Assembly: GCF_018135625.1 (NCBI RefSeq)
Contig: NZ_CP073078.1
Location: 3,132,501-3,196,500, forward strand
Source: Phenylobacterium montanum
GTDB lineage: Bacteria > Pseudomonadota > Alphaproteobacteria > Caulobacterales > Caulobacteraceae
Length of the DNA: 64,000 bases
Reading direction: 5' to 3'
This document shows positions 42,497 through 50,739 of this stretch, piece by piece; positions within the stretch are counted from its first letter, which is position 1; each line of letters opens with the position of its first letter. Both the position numbers and the translations under genes were made by a program. The notes under the pieces are model-generated. The model worked only from the letters and a program-made list of their open reading frames with translations, was not told the DNA's origin and searched no databases.

Positions 42497-44005
42497 GTGC
42501 AGAACTTGCGGGTCGCCTGCCGCGCGCTCGACGGCCTGTGCCTGTCAGCCGGGCAGGTGTTCAGCTTCTGGCGTCATATCGGACCGCCGGTTTCCTGGCG
42601 CGGCTTTGCGCGCGGGCGGATGCTGCAGCAGGGCTGCCTGGTCCCGGTCGTCGGCGGCGGCCTGTGCCAGCTGTCCAACGCCCTCTACGACGTCGCCCTG
42701 CGGGCCGGCTGCGAGATCGTCGAGCGCCACGCCCATTCCCGCATCGTGCCGGGATCGACGGCGGCCGAGGGGCGGGACGCCACGGTGGCCTGGAACTATG
42801 TCGACCTGCGCTTCGCCGCGCCGCATGACCTGAAACTGACGGCGCGCCTGGACCGGGGCGAGCTCATCGTCGGCCTCGCTGGGCGGACTGGGATCGCAGC
42901 GAAGGTAGTCGGGCGGCGCGCGCCCCTTGGGGCAGGAAACGAAGGCCTGATCGCGCGCGGTTGCGGCGCGTGCGGCGAAACCGCCTGCTTCCGTCATGAG
43001 GGGCGCCGTACGCAGCTTGTCGGGCGCAGCGCCTTTCTGGTCGACGAGGCCTGGCCCGAATTCACCGCACATGTCGCCCAGGCCAAGAGCGATGGCGACC
43101 TCCTGGCTCGCCTGTTCAACAGCAGCACCGGGCGCTACGCCTGGCCGGCGGAGGGCTTCGGTGTGGCCGCTGACGCCAACCTGGAAACCGCCTTGCGCTC
43201 GCTGGTGCTCCGTCGCGCCGCGAACGGCGCCCAACGCAGGGCTGCGGAACTGGATGGCGCCCGACGCATCGCCGGGCGCCTGGCGCGCAGCCTGACCTAC
43301 GACATGGCACGGTTGACCGTCGCTCAATCCTACCTGCCTTTCCTGTGGCGACAGGGCATGCTCGGCGGCCGGGAGGTGACCGTGCTCATGACCCGCCCAC
43401 CCATGGCCGTGTTGCAGGCGCGGCTGGATGAGGCCGCCGCCCGCCGTCCGGATCGCGCCACCCTATCCGACTTCCGCGCCCCGGCCTGGCTGGTCGAGGC
43501 CGAAACGGCGGCCTTGGCCGAGGCGGTGCGGATCGTGACGCCGCACGCCGACGTCGCCGCCCTGTTCCCTGGCCGCGCCGAGCTGCTGGCCTGGCGCTCG
43601 CCTCGCGGCGCCGCGACCCGACGCGGGCCGATTGGCCGGATCGCCTTTCCGGGCCCCACAGCGGCGCGCAAGGGCGCCTGCGCGGTCCGAGAGGCGGCCC
43701 TGGCGCTGGGCCTGGAATTGATCCCGCTTGGCCGTGATCTCGAGGGTGGCGACTTCTGGCAAGGCGTGCGGATCGCCCCCGACGCCGACTGGCGGAACGC
43801 CGACGCTGTCGTACAGCCTGCCCTGGTCGAAGAGCAGCCGCGCCTTCTGCTCGCCGCCTTGGCCGCTGGCCTGCCGGTGATCGCTTCGCCGGCCTGCGGC
43901 CTGCCGCCCCAGGCCGGCCTGACGCTCGTCCCCGCCGACGACCCGCGCGCCCTGATTGAGGCGATCAGCATCTTGAGCGCCCCTTGCCCAAGGAGCGCCC
44001 AATGA
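42497..44005 (+). CDS. VanW-family protein with glycosyltransferase-like C-terminus
   Basis: The in-frame part from GTG 42497 is 502 residues, but meaningful VanW-like sequence in the same frame extends upstream (IAESRTALWSDEGAAEYDY from about 42430). The true start is probably ATG 42244 behind a frameshift. The VanW core is clear: VQNLRVACRALDGL, GQVFSFWRHIG and VVGGGLCQLSNALYDVA. The C-terminal third (AAGLPVIASPACGLPPQ) resembles the donor side of group 1 glycosyltransferases. VanW proteins are of unknown biochemical function despite the name. The stop overlaps the ASCH-like gene by four bases. Confidence 0.75.
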   Translation: MQNLRVACRALDGLCLSAGQVFSFWRHIGPPVSWRGFARGRMLQQGCLVPVVGGGLCQLSNALYDVALRAGCEIVERHAHSRIVPGSTAAEGRDATVAWNYVDLRFAAPHDLKLTARLDRGELIVGLAGRTGIAAKVVGRRAPLGAGNEGLIARGCGACGETACFRHEGRRTQLVGRSAFLVDEAWPEFTAHVAQAKSDGDLLARLFNSSTGRYAWPAEGFGVAADANLETALRSLVLRRAANGAQRRAAELDGARRIAGRLARSLTYDMARLTVAQSYLPFLWRQGMLGGREVTVLMTRPPMAVLQARLDEAAARRPDRATLSDFRAPAWLVEAETAALAEAVRIVTPHADVAALFPGRAELLAWRSPRGAATRRGPIGRIAFPGPTAARKGACAVREAALALGLELIPLGRDLEGGDFWQGVRIAPDADWRNADAVVQPALVEEQPRLLLAALAAGLPVIASPACGLPPQAGLTLVPADDPRALIEAISILSAPCPRSAQ

Positions 44006-44277
44006 CCTTCACCAAGCGGCTACGCAAGCCCGTCATGCGGGGCGAGGTCACCTGCAGCGTGCGCATCTGGCGAAGCCCGCGCGTGAAGGTCGGCGGGCGC
44101 TATCCGCTGGGGCCGGGCGCGATCTGCGTGACCGGCATTCGCGAGATCGGCTTTGACGATATCACCCCGGCCCTGGCCCGGCGCTCGGGCTTCCAGGGCG
44201 TGGTGGATCTGCTGAAGGTCGCCAAGCATGGCGCCGGCGAGAAGGTCTATCTGGTGGAGTTCGAGTACGAGGAGTGA
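44002..44277 (+). CDS. ASCH/PUA-like small protein
   Basis: The 91-residue protein begins inside the VanW stop (ATGA overlap). The pattern VTCSVRIWRSPRVKVGGRYPL, then CVTGIREIGFDDI and a final YLVEFEYEE strand fits the ASCH domain, a PUA-related RNA-binding fold. The start ATG 44002 has AAGGAG ten bases upstream. The RNA target is unknown. Translational coupling to the VanW gene may be positional only. Confidence 0.65.
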   Translation: MTFTKRLRKPVMRGEVTCSVRIWRSPRVKVGGRYPLGPGAICVTGIREIGFDDITPALARRSGFQGVVDLLKVAKHGAGEKVYLVEFEYEE

Positions 44278-44458
44278 GGCGAGGAAGCTGGACCTCAGGC
44301 GTCGCCAGGAAAGCCCGAAACGGACGGGCCGACGCCATCCGAGGTTGACCTCGTCCATGCTGACGCTATCCCTGGCCGAAAGGCGGGACGGCGGCGTGAC
44401 GGACGAACTCATTTCAGATGTTGCGGACGCTCCCTCAGCCGACGGGTCGGGGGATTCG

Positions 44459-45160
44459 ATGCACGTTCACAGGCCCAAGCCGCTTCACGGTCTTCGCGAA
44501 TTCGCCGTGGAGATCAGCGTCATCGTCGTCGGCATCATCATCGCGCTGGCGCTGGAACAGGCCGTTGAATGGTCGCATTGGCGCGAAAAGGTCGAGGCCG
44601 GCCGCCGTGAAATCCACGCGGAGATCGCAACGGACGCCGGCTTCTACAGTTTCCGGGCGGCCACTGAGCCTTGCGTCGTCCGACGGCTGAACCAATTGGC
44701 CGAAATCACCGAAGCGCGCGCAGCGGGCGGCAAGGTGGCGCCGGTCCACTTGGCGGGGATCCATCTCGGCTTCCTGATCAGCGACAACACCTGGCAGGCG
44801 GAGCGGGCCGACCAGACCCTGACGCATCTGCCTCGCGACGAATTGGACGGCCTCAGCCAGTTCTACGCCCAGGCGGACGACATGAGGGTGTGGGTGGAAA
44901 AAGAGGAAGAGTCCTGGGCGACGCTGAGGATCCTCGAAGGTGATCCCAACCGGCTCGGACCAGGCGACATCGCCTTGCTGCGCAACGCCCTGCAGCAGTC
45001 GCGCAACTTCGCCTACCAGATCGCACTGAACTCGAAGGAGCAGATCGCATTGGCCCGCAAGCTCGGCGTGGCCGTCCCGGCCGCGGACGCAAAAGCGGTG
45101 GCGCTGACCTGCGCCCCGCTCGAGCGATCTCCGAACAGCGACCCGATGGGCGCTCTCTAA
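44459..45160 (+). CDS. Single-pass membrane protein of unknown function
   Basis: The 233-residue product from ATG 44459 begins MHVHRPKPLHGLREFAVEIS, a start I recognise from a family of uncharacterised proteins common in Caulobacter and sphingomonads. One membrane segment follows (about 21-38, VIVVGIIIALALEQ), then EWSHWREKVEAGRREIHAEI and a helical soluble domain. An upstream ATG at 44357 would add 34 residues without homology-like character. The role is unknown. It is convergent with the molybdenum hydroxylase gene (stops 7 bases apart). Confidence 0.65.
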   Translation: MHVHRPKPLHGLREFAVEISVIVVGIIIALALEQAVEWSHWREKVEAGRREIHAEIATDAGFYSFRAATEPCVVRRLNQLAEITEARAAGGKVAPVHLAGIHLGFLISDNTWQAERADQTLTHLPRDELDGLSQFYAQADDMRVWVEKEEESWATLRILEGDPNRLGPGDIALLRNALQQSRNFAYQIALNSKEQIALARKLGVAVPAADAKAVALTCAPLERSPNSDPMGAL

Positions 45161-45167
45161 GGCGCGC

Positions 45168-47345
45168 TTAAGCCTTCACCAACGGCAAGCTCTCGGTCAC
45201 CGTCCCGTTCAGGGCCAAGAGCGCATTGGCCACAGCCGGGGCGATCACCGGGGTGCCGGGCTCTCCGACGCCGGTAGGGTGGGCGGTGGACGGCAGAATG
45301 TAGGTCTCCACGTGCGGGGCCTCGTCCATTCTCAGCACCTGGTAGGTGTCGAAATTGGTCTCCTGCGCCACGCCGTCCTTCAGGGTGATCTTGCCGTAGA
45401 GCGCGGCTGACAGGCCATAGCAGACCCCGCCCTCCATCTGGGCGGCGATCTGGTTCGGCGAGATGGCGGTGCCGCAGTCCACGGCGGCGACCACCCGGCC
45501 GACCCGCGGCTTGCCGTCCTTCAGGGAGACCTCGGCCACCTGGGCCACCACGCTGCCGAAGCTCTCGTGGACCGCCAAGCCGCGCGCCGTCCCCGCCGGC
45601 AGGGGCTGGCCCCAGCCGGCCTTTTCCAGGGCCAGCTCCATCACCTTCAGGTGCCGGTCGGCGCCGGCCTTCTTGTAGAGGGCGCGGCGATAGTCGGCCG
45701 GGTCCTTGCCCGCCTTCTTCGCCAGCCGGTCGATGGTGTGCTCCATCACCAGGGCCGCATGGGTCGCGCCCACGGAGCGCCACCACAGCACCGTCACCGG
45801 CGATTCCGGCATATAGACCACCCCGTCGACCACAGGCGTGGCCTTGAGATAGGGCGAGCCCTTGGCCCCCTCGACCGTGCTCTCGTCGAGGCCCTTCTGC
45901 ATCGGCATGCCCTTGGTGATCGACTGGCTCACCACCCGGTGACGCCAGGCGGCGGGGAAGCCGTCCTTGTCCAGCTTGATCGCCAGGCTGTGATGGGTCA
46001 GCGGCCGATAGCGGCCGGCGGTCATGTCGTCCTCGCGGGTCCACACCACCTTGACCGGCCGCTTTCCGCCCACGTGCTTGGCCAGGCGGGCGGCGTCGAC
46101 GATATAGTCCGAGGTCTGGTTGGCCCGCCGCCCGAACGAGCCGCCGGCGGACAGGGTCTCGATGTCGACGAAACCGGGCAGGGTGCCGACCGCCTGGGCC
46201 ACGTTCAGCTGGTCCAGGGTCTGGACCTGCGAGCCCGAGATGATCTTGACGTGCATGCCGTCGACGATCGCCACGGCGTTCATCGGTTCCATGGTCGCAT
46301 GGGCCAGGTAGGGGAAGTCGTAGGTCGCTTCGAACAGCTCGCCGCCGAAGGCGTTCGAGGCGTCGCCGGCGCTCTGGAACACCTGGGGCTTGATCGCTGC
46401 ATCGCCCTTACCCTGGGCGATCGTCTTGTAGTCGGCCAGGATCTTGTCCGAGGAGCGCAGCTCGGCCTTGGAGGTGTCCCAGGTGATCTTCAGCGCCTCG
46501 CGGCCCTTCTTGGCGGCATAGGTGGTGTCAGCCAGCACGGCGACGCCGGTCGGGATCTGCACCACATCGACCACGCCCGGGACCTTGCGCGCGGCGCTGT
46601 CGTCCACCGACTTCACCGTGGCGCCGAAGGGCTGCGGCCGGCTGATCACCGCCACCAGCATGTTCGGCAGGTGGACGTCCTGGGTGTAACGCTGGGTCCC
46701 GGTGCTCTTGGCCCGGCTGTCCTTGCGCCGCACCCGGTCGCTGCCGATCAGAGCGAAGTCCTTGTGCTGCTTCAGGGTCGGGCTCTGCGGCGGCGTGACC
46801 TTGGCCGCATCGGCGATCAACTCACCGAAATGGGCCGATCGGCCCGAGGCCGCGTGGCTGACCACCCCGTTCTTGACCGTGACCTGGTCGGCCGGGACCG
46901 ACCACCGGGTCGCCGCCGCCTGCACCAGCATGCCGCGGGCGCTGGCGCCGGCCAGGCGCAGCTGGTCCCAGCTATTGTTGATCGCCGTCGAGCCGCCGGT
47001 GCCCTGGATGCCGTTCATCAGGGTGTTGCCGTAGAGCTTGGCGTTGGCCACGGACTGCTCGACCTTGACCTTGTCCCAGTCGGCGTCCAGCTCCTCGGCG
47101 ACGATGGCCGCCAGGCCGGCGTGGTTGCCCTGGCCCATCTCCTGGTGCTTGTTGACCACCGTGACCGATCCGTCCGCCGCGATGCGAAGGAAGGGGCCGA
47201 ACGCGCTCTCGGGCTTCTCCGCTCCCATGCTGAGCAGGTCGGTCGGCGAGCAGCCGACCACCAGCGCGCCCCCGGCCAGGGCGGCGCCGACCATCAGGCC
47301 GCGGCGGGTGGTGTCGAGGGCGGTTTTCTTGGTGATGGCGTTCAT
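45168..47345 (-). CDS. Molybdopterin-dependent oxidoreductase, isoquinoline 1-oxidoreductase beta-like
   Basis: This 725-residue large subunit of a two-component molybdenum hydroxylase of the IorAB type oxidises N-heterocycles or aldehydes. It starts with a Tat signal (TRRGLMVGAALAGG) followed by LVVGC, which fits a lipobox, so a periplasmic, perhaps lipid-anchored, enzyme is likely. Family motifs are HQEMGQG, GGSFGRR (cofactor loop) and GVGEPGTPVIAPA (catalytic Glu). The long frame extends upstream, but ATG 47345 with GGGGAGG before it is the real start. The partner FeS subunit is 14 bases upstream. Confidence 0.88.
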   Translation of the reverse strand: MNAITKKTALDTTRRGLMVGAALAGGALVVGCSPTDLLSMGAEKPESAFGPFLRIAADGSVTVVNKHQEMGQGNHAGLAAIVAEELDADWDKVKVEQSVANAKLYGNTLMNGIQGTGGSTAINNSWDQLRLAGASARGMLVQAAATRWSVPADQVTVKNGVVSHAASGRSAHFGELIADAAKVTPPQSPTLKQHKDFALIGSDRVRRKDSRAKSTGTQRYTQDVHLPNMLVAVISRPQPFGATVKSVDDSAARKVPGVVDVVQIPTGVAVLADTTYAAKKGREALKITWDTSKAELRSSDKILADYKTIAQGKGDAAIKPQVFQSAGDASNAFGGELFEATYDFPYLAHATMEPMNAVAIVDGMHVKIISGSQVQTLDQLNVAQAVGTLPGFVDIETLSAGGSFGRRANQTSDYIVDAARLAKHVGGKRPVKVVWTREDDMTAGRYRPLTHHSLAIKLDKDGFPAAWRHRVVSQSITKGMPMQKGLDESTVEGAKGSPYLKATPVVDGVVYMPESPVTVLWWRSVGATHAALVMEHTIDRLAKKAGKDPADYRRALYKKAGADRHLKVMELALEKAGWGQPLPAGTARGLAVHESFGSVVAQVAEVSLKDGKPRVGRVVAAVDCGTAISPNQIAAQMEGGVCYGLSAALYGKITLKDGVAQETNFDTYQVLRMDEAPHVETYILPSTAHPTGVGEPGTPVIAPAVANALLALNGTVTESLPLVKA

Positions 47346-47359
47346 AGCCTTGCCTCCCC

Positions 47360-47812
47360 TCAAGCCGCCTGCCCGGAGGCGTCTTTGATCGCCGCCCGGA
47401 TTCGCTGATAGGCGCCGCAGCGGCAGATGTTGCCGCTCATGGCCTGGTCGATGTCGTCGTCGGTGGGCTTGGGCTTGGCGGCCAAGAGGGCCGCGGCCGA
47501 CATCAGCTGGCCGGACTGGCAATAGCCGCACTGGGGCACGTCGTGCTTGACCCAGGCTTCCTGCAGCGGATGGGCGCCGTTCAGGCCCTCGATGGTGGTG
47601 ATCTTGGAGGCGCCGACCGAGCCGACCGGGGTCTGGCAGGAGCGCACCGGCTGACCGTCCAGGTGCACGGTGCAGGCGCCGCACTGGGCGATGCCGCAGC
47701 CGTACTTCGTGCCCGTCATCGTCAGTTCGTCTCTGAGGACCCACAGCAGCGGGGTGTCGGGATCGGCGGCCACGCTGACCGTGCGGCCGTTGATGTTCAA
47801 AGCCAGGCTCAT
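47360..47812 (-). CDS. 2Fe-2S subunit of the isoquinoline oxidoreductase-type enzyme
   Basis: The 150-residue electron-transfer subunit has both clusters: [20 protein letters not shown] with a following Cys (about 39-60) and CGYCQSGQ with CRCGAY. It is IorA-like. The start ATG 47812 follows GGAGG with 8-base spacing. It is the first gene of the pair; electrons probably go to a membrane cytochrome c, which is not encoded nearby. It is divergent from the siroheme-synthase-like gene. Confidence 0.92.
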   Translation of the reverse strand: MSLALNINGRTVSVAADPDTPLLWVLRDELTMTGTKYGCGIAQCGACTVHLDGQPVRSCQTPVGSVGASKITTIEGLNGAHPLQEAWVKHDVPQCGYCQSGQLMSAAALLAAKPKPTDDDIDQAMSGNICRCGAYQRIRAAIKDASGQAA

Positions 47813-47941
47813 GCGCCGTTCCTCCATGCTCGAGAGCCGGAACGGCGCACGCCGTTCAGCGAATGCATCTTAACAGCGTTTAGTAGGCAGGCGTCCAGCG
47901 AAATTAATGACCGCGAAGGCCGCCGGGTCTAGCCTGCAAAC

Positions 47942-48841
47942 ATGGACGCTTTTCCTGCCTTCTTCCCCCTCGCCGGCCGTCTGGTGGTGATCGCCGGCGA
48001 TGGCGAGGCCGCCGAGGCCAAGGCCCGGCTGTTCGAGACCTCGCCCGCCCAGGTCGTGCGGCTGACCCAGGCCGCCGCGATCACCCCAGAGGCCTTCCGC
48101 GGGGCCTGTCTCGCCTTCGTCGCCAGCGCCGACGAGACGTTCCGCAACGCCGCCGCAGCCGCGGCCCGCACGGCCGGGGTCCCGGTCAATGTGGTCGACC
48201 ATCCGGCGCTCTGCGATTTCACCACCCCCGCCGTGATCGACCGCGGCGAGGTGGTGGCCGCCGTCGGCACCGGCGGCGCGGCCCCCATGCTGGCCACCCT
48301 GCTGCGCCAGGACATCGAGGCGAAGGTGCCAGAGGGCGCCGGCCGCGTCGCCGCCCTCCTCGGCGCGAGCCAGGAACGGGTGCGCAAGGCCCTGCCGGAG
48401 CTTCCCCGCCGCCGCGCCTTCCTGCGCGCCACCCTGACCGGGCCGGCGGCCGAGGCGGCCATGGCCGGCGACATGGCCCGCGCCCACCGGCTGCTGGACG
48501 AGGCGCTGGAAGCGGCCTCCACCGGCGGCAAGTCCCCGGGCAAGGTCGCCTTCCTGGCCGCCGCCGGACCGGCCGAGCGCCTGAGCCTGAAGGCTGCGCG
48601 CGCCCTCGGCCAGGCCGACGCCCTGGTGATCCACACCGGCTGCGACCCGCACGTGATCGAACTCGCCCGACGCGATGCGCGCCGGCTGAACGCCGCCGAG
48701 GCCAGCCGTGAGGCCCTGGCCGCCCTGGCCGGCGAAGGCCTGTTCGTCGTCAGCCTCGCCCCCAAGGCCCCCGGCAAGCGCGAACTGGAGGCCCTGGCCG
48801 AGGCCGGCGTGGCCGTCGAGGTGCTTCCCGTCGCGGTTTGA
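47942..48841 (+). CDS. Siroheme-synthase-like protein (precorrin-2 dehydrogenase part, shortened methyltransferase part)
   Basis: The 299-residue protein has an N-terminal NAD-binding domain of CysG/Met8 type (MDAFPAFFPLAGRLVVIAGD, VNVVDHPALCDFTTPAVIDR, AVGTGGAAPMLATLLRQ). It then has the helical dimerisation part and only the first piece of a uroporphyrinogen methyltransferase domain (KVAFLAAAGPAERLSLKAARAL). Full CysG has about 460 residues, so the methyltransferase is truncated. It may carry out the dehydrogenase/ferrochelatase steps with a separate methyltransferase. It is a known variant in Caulobacterales as far as I recall. Confidence 0.75.
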   Translation: MDAFPAFFPLAGRLVVIAGDGEAAEAKARLFETSPAQVVRLTQAAAITPEAFRGACLAFVASADETFRNAAAAAARTAGVPVNVVDHPALCDFTTPAVIDRGEVVAAVGTGGAAPMLATLLRQDIEAKVPEGAGRVAALLGASQERVRKALPELPRRRAFLRATLTGPAAEAAMAGDMARAHRLLDEALEAASTGGKSPGKVAFLAAAGPAERLSLKAARALGQADALVIHTGCDPHVIELARRDARRLNAAEASREALAALAGEGLFVVSLAPKAPGKRELEALAEAGVAVEVLPVAV

Positions 48842-48901
48842 TCTGGCGCCGGTTTCGCGCTTGATAGCGCCCAGCAAGCGCCAACCTCTGCGAGCCGGTC
48901 C

Positions 48902-49540
48902 ATGAAGACGATCCGTAATCTGTTTGTGGCCCTGGTGGTCCTGGGCCTGATCGGCGGCGGCCTCTATGGCTGGTGGGCGCTGGACCTGCGCTGGCGGCCG
49001 CACGTGATCACGAAGAACCAGGCCGAAATCGGCAAGCTGTTGCAAGGCGCCGGCTGGGTCTCGCCTGGCCTCAGCGGGCCCAAGCTCTACCTGATCACCT
49101 ATCGCGACAGCTTCGACGGGACCCGCTACCAGGAGAGCGAATTCGCCAGGCTGCAGGCCAAGGGCGTCGACACCCGGGTGATCGTGGTCGCCCGCCCGGA
49201 CCTGAACGGCCAGCCGAAGTCGACCCCGGCCGAGCGCTCGACGGTGGCCGAAATCTGGGTCAACCGGGGCTGGGACCTCTATCAGAAATGGAACGCCGCC
49301 CCGACCGACAGCTGGCCGGCCAAGGGCATCCCCGCCGCCGACGGCGACGTGGCCCGAAGCGCCGTGGTCGAGGTCGGCCGCGACCTGGTCGAACGCCTGA
49401 CCCCGCTCCTGAAGCGCAGCGGCGTCCGTTTCGACTACCCGACCCTGGTCTGGTGGGCCAAGGACGGGACCATGAAGGCCGTATCCGGGGCCAAGCCTCA
49501 GACCTATGGCGCGATCCGCAAGGACCTGGGCGCCGAATAG
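48902..49540 (+). CDS. Membrane-anchored hypothetical protein
   Basis: The 212-residue product has an N-terminal membrane segment (about 7-27, LFVALVVLGLIGGGLYGWWAL) and a soluble, probably periplasmic, domain. PHVITKNQAEIGKLLQGAGWV, the YLITYRDS strand and VIVVARPDLN suggest an alpha/beta fold. I do not recognise the family and no active-site pattern is visible. It stands between the siroheme-synthase-like gene and the acyltransferase gene. Confidence 0.65.
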   Translation: MKTIRNLFVALVVLGLIGGGLYGWWALDLRWRPHVITKNQAEIGKLLQGAGWVSPGLSGPKLYLITYRDSFDGTRYQESEFARLQAKGVDTRVIVVARPDLNGQPKSTPAERSTVAEIWVNRGWDLYQKWNAAPTDSWPAKGIPAADGDVARSAVVEVGRDLVERLTPLLKRSGVRFDYPTLVWWAKDGTMKAVSGAKPQTYGAIRKDLGAE

Positions 49541-49601
49541 CAGGCGCAAGTTCTAACTAGGCTAAACCTCGCCGAAAGGATCGACGCCTAGTCTGGCGCG
49601 C

Positions 49602-50702
49602 GTGTCCAGACGACGGAAACGGCGTGTGATCCTCGAATCCCTCCCGCCCAGCCGGCTTGCGCCCGACGAGGCGGCGCGCTGGCGCGCGCTCGTGGCCGCC
49701 GACCCGGCGCTGCAGAGCCCCTTCCTGACCCCGGACTGGGCGCTGGCGGTCCAGCGCGCGCAAGGCGGCGAGCGCTCGGGCGTGCGCGTGCTGCGCATCG
49801 AAGGACCGGACGGCGCTCGGGGTTATTTCAGCGCGCGCAGGCGTGGGCCCGTGGCCATGCCGGCCGGCGCGCCCATGTGCGACTACCAGGGCCTGGCCAT
49901 CGAGCCTGGGCTCGAGGTCACCGCGCGGGAGATCCTCTCCGCGCTCAAGGTCGATCGGCTCGACTTCTCCCACATGCTGGCCGACCAGCCGGCCTTCGCC
50001 CCTTACCTGCGCGGCGACGACATCTCGCACGGCGTCGACCTTTCCGCCGGCCACGCCGCCTATCTGGCCGAGCGCCGGCGGGCCACCGGCCTGTTCAAGG
50101 ACCTGGACAAGCGCCGCCGCAAGGCCGAGCGCGAGCTCGGCCCGGTTCGCTTCGAAGCCTTCTGCCGCTCCGCCGCCGCCTTCGACAAGCTGATCGCCTG
50201 GAAGCGCGAGCTGATGAGCGCCACCGGCCAGACCGACCTGTTCGACGCCGGCTGGCCGCTGCGCCTGTTGTCCGACCTGCTCCAGAGCCGCGACCCCGCG
50301 TTCGGCGGCGTGCTGTTCACCCTCAGCCTGGGCGACCGGCTGGCGGCGGCGCATCTGCACCTGCGCGGCGGGCGTACAATCCACGCCTGGATCATCGGCC
50401 ACGACCGCGAGCTGGACCGCTATTCGCCGGGCCTGCTCCTGTTCCAGGACATCCTGGCCTGGATGGACGGCGACTATGCCTATCTCGACTTCGGGCCGGG
50501 CGATTACCGGTTCAAGCATCAGTTCGCCAACGCCGGCCGCGCGGTCGGCCACGGCTTCGTCGGCCGCCCATCGCCGGCCATGATCGTTCGTGCGGCCCAA
50601 TACCAGGTCCGCGCCGTGGCCGAGCGGCTGGAGCTGGGCGAAGTCTCGGCTCTACCGGGCAAGGCCATGCGCCGGCTGGATATGTGGCGCGGACTGAAAT
50701 AG
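49602..50702 (+). CDS. CelD/GNAT-family acyltransferase
   Basis: The 366-residue protein has the double-GNAT layout of the CelD/BcsL family: FLTPDWALAVQRA near the N-terminus, then an AYLAERRRATGLFKDLDKRRRKAERELG helix and the C-terminal GVLFTLSLGDRLAAAHLHLRGG with YLDFGPGDYRFKHQF. In Caulobacter a related protein (HfsK) modifies the holdfast polysaccharide. A polysaccharide-acylating role is plausible but not shown here. The start is GTG 49602 with a weak ribosome binding site. Confidence 0.8.
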   Translation: MSRRRKRRVILESLPPSRLAPDEAARWRALVAADPALQSPFLTPDWALAVQRAQGGERSGVRVLRIEGPDGARGYFSARRRGPVAMPAGAPMCDYQGLAIEPGLEVTAREILSALKVDRLDFSHMLADQPAFAPYLRGDDISHGVDLSAGHAAYLAERRRATGLFKDLDKRRRKAERELGPVRFEAFCRSAAAFDKLIAWKRELMSATGQTDLFDAGWPLRLLSDLLQSRDPAFGGVLFTLSLGDRLAAAHLHLRGGRTIHAWIIGHDRELDRYSPGLLLFQDILAWMDGDYAYLDFGPGDYRFKHQFANAGRAVGHGFVGRPSPAMIVRAAQYQVRAVAERLELGEVSALPGKAMRRLDMWRGLK

Positions 50703-50739
50703 AAAGCCCGGCCTACTTAGCCGTATTTCAAAGCATCCC

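Noticed and set aside
45567-47408. 613-codon open frame on the plus strand opposite the isoquinoline oxidoreductase-type gene
   Set aside because: Shadow of a gene with a clear start, signal and cofactor motifs.
47865-47895. CtrA-like TTAA-N7-TTAA site between the FeS subunit and the siroheme-synthase-like gene
   Set aside because: Only one half-site matches (TTAA followed by TTAG-like sequence); too weak for a call.
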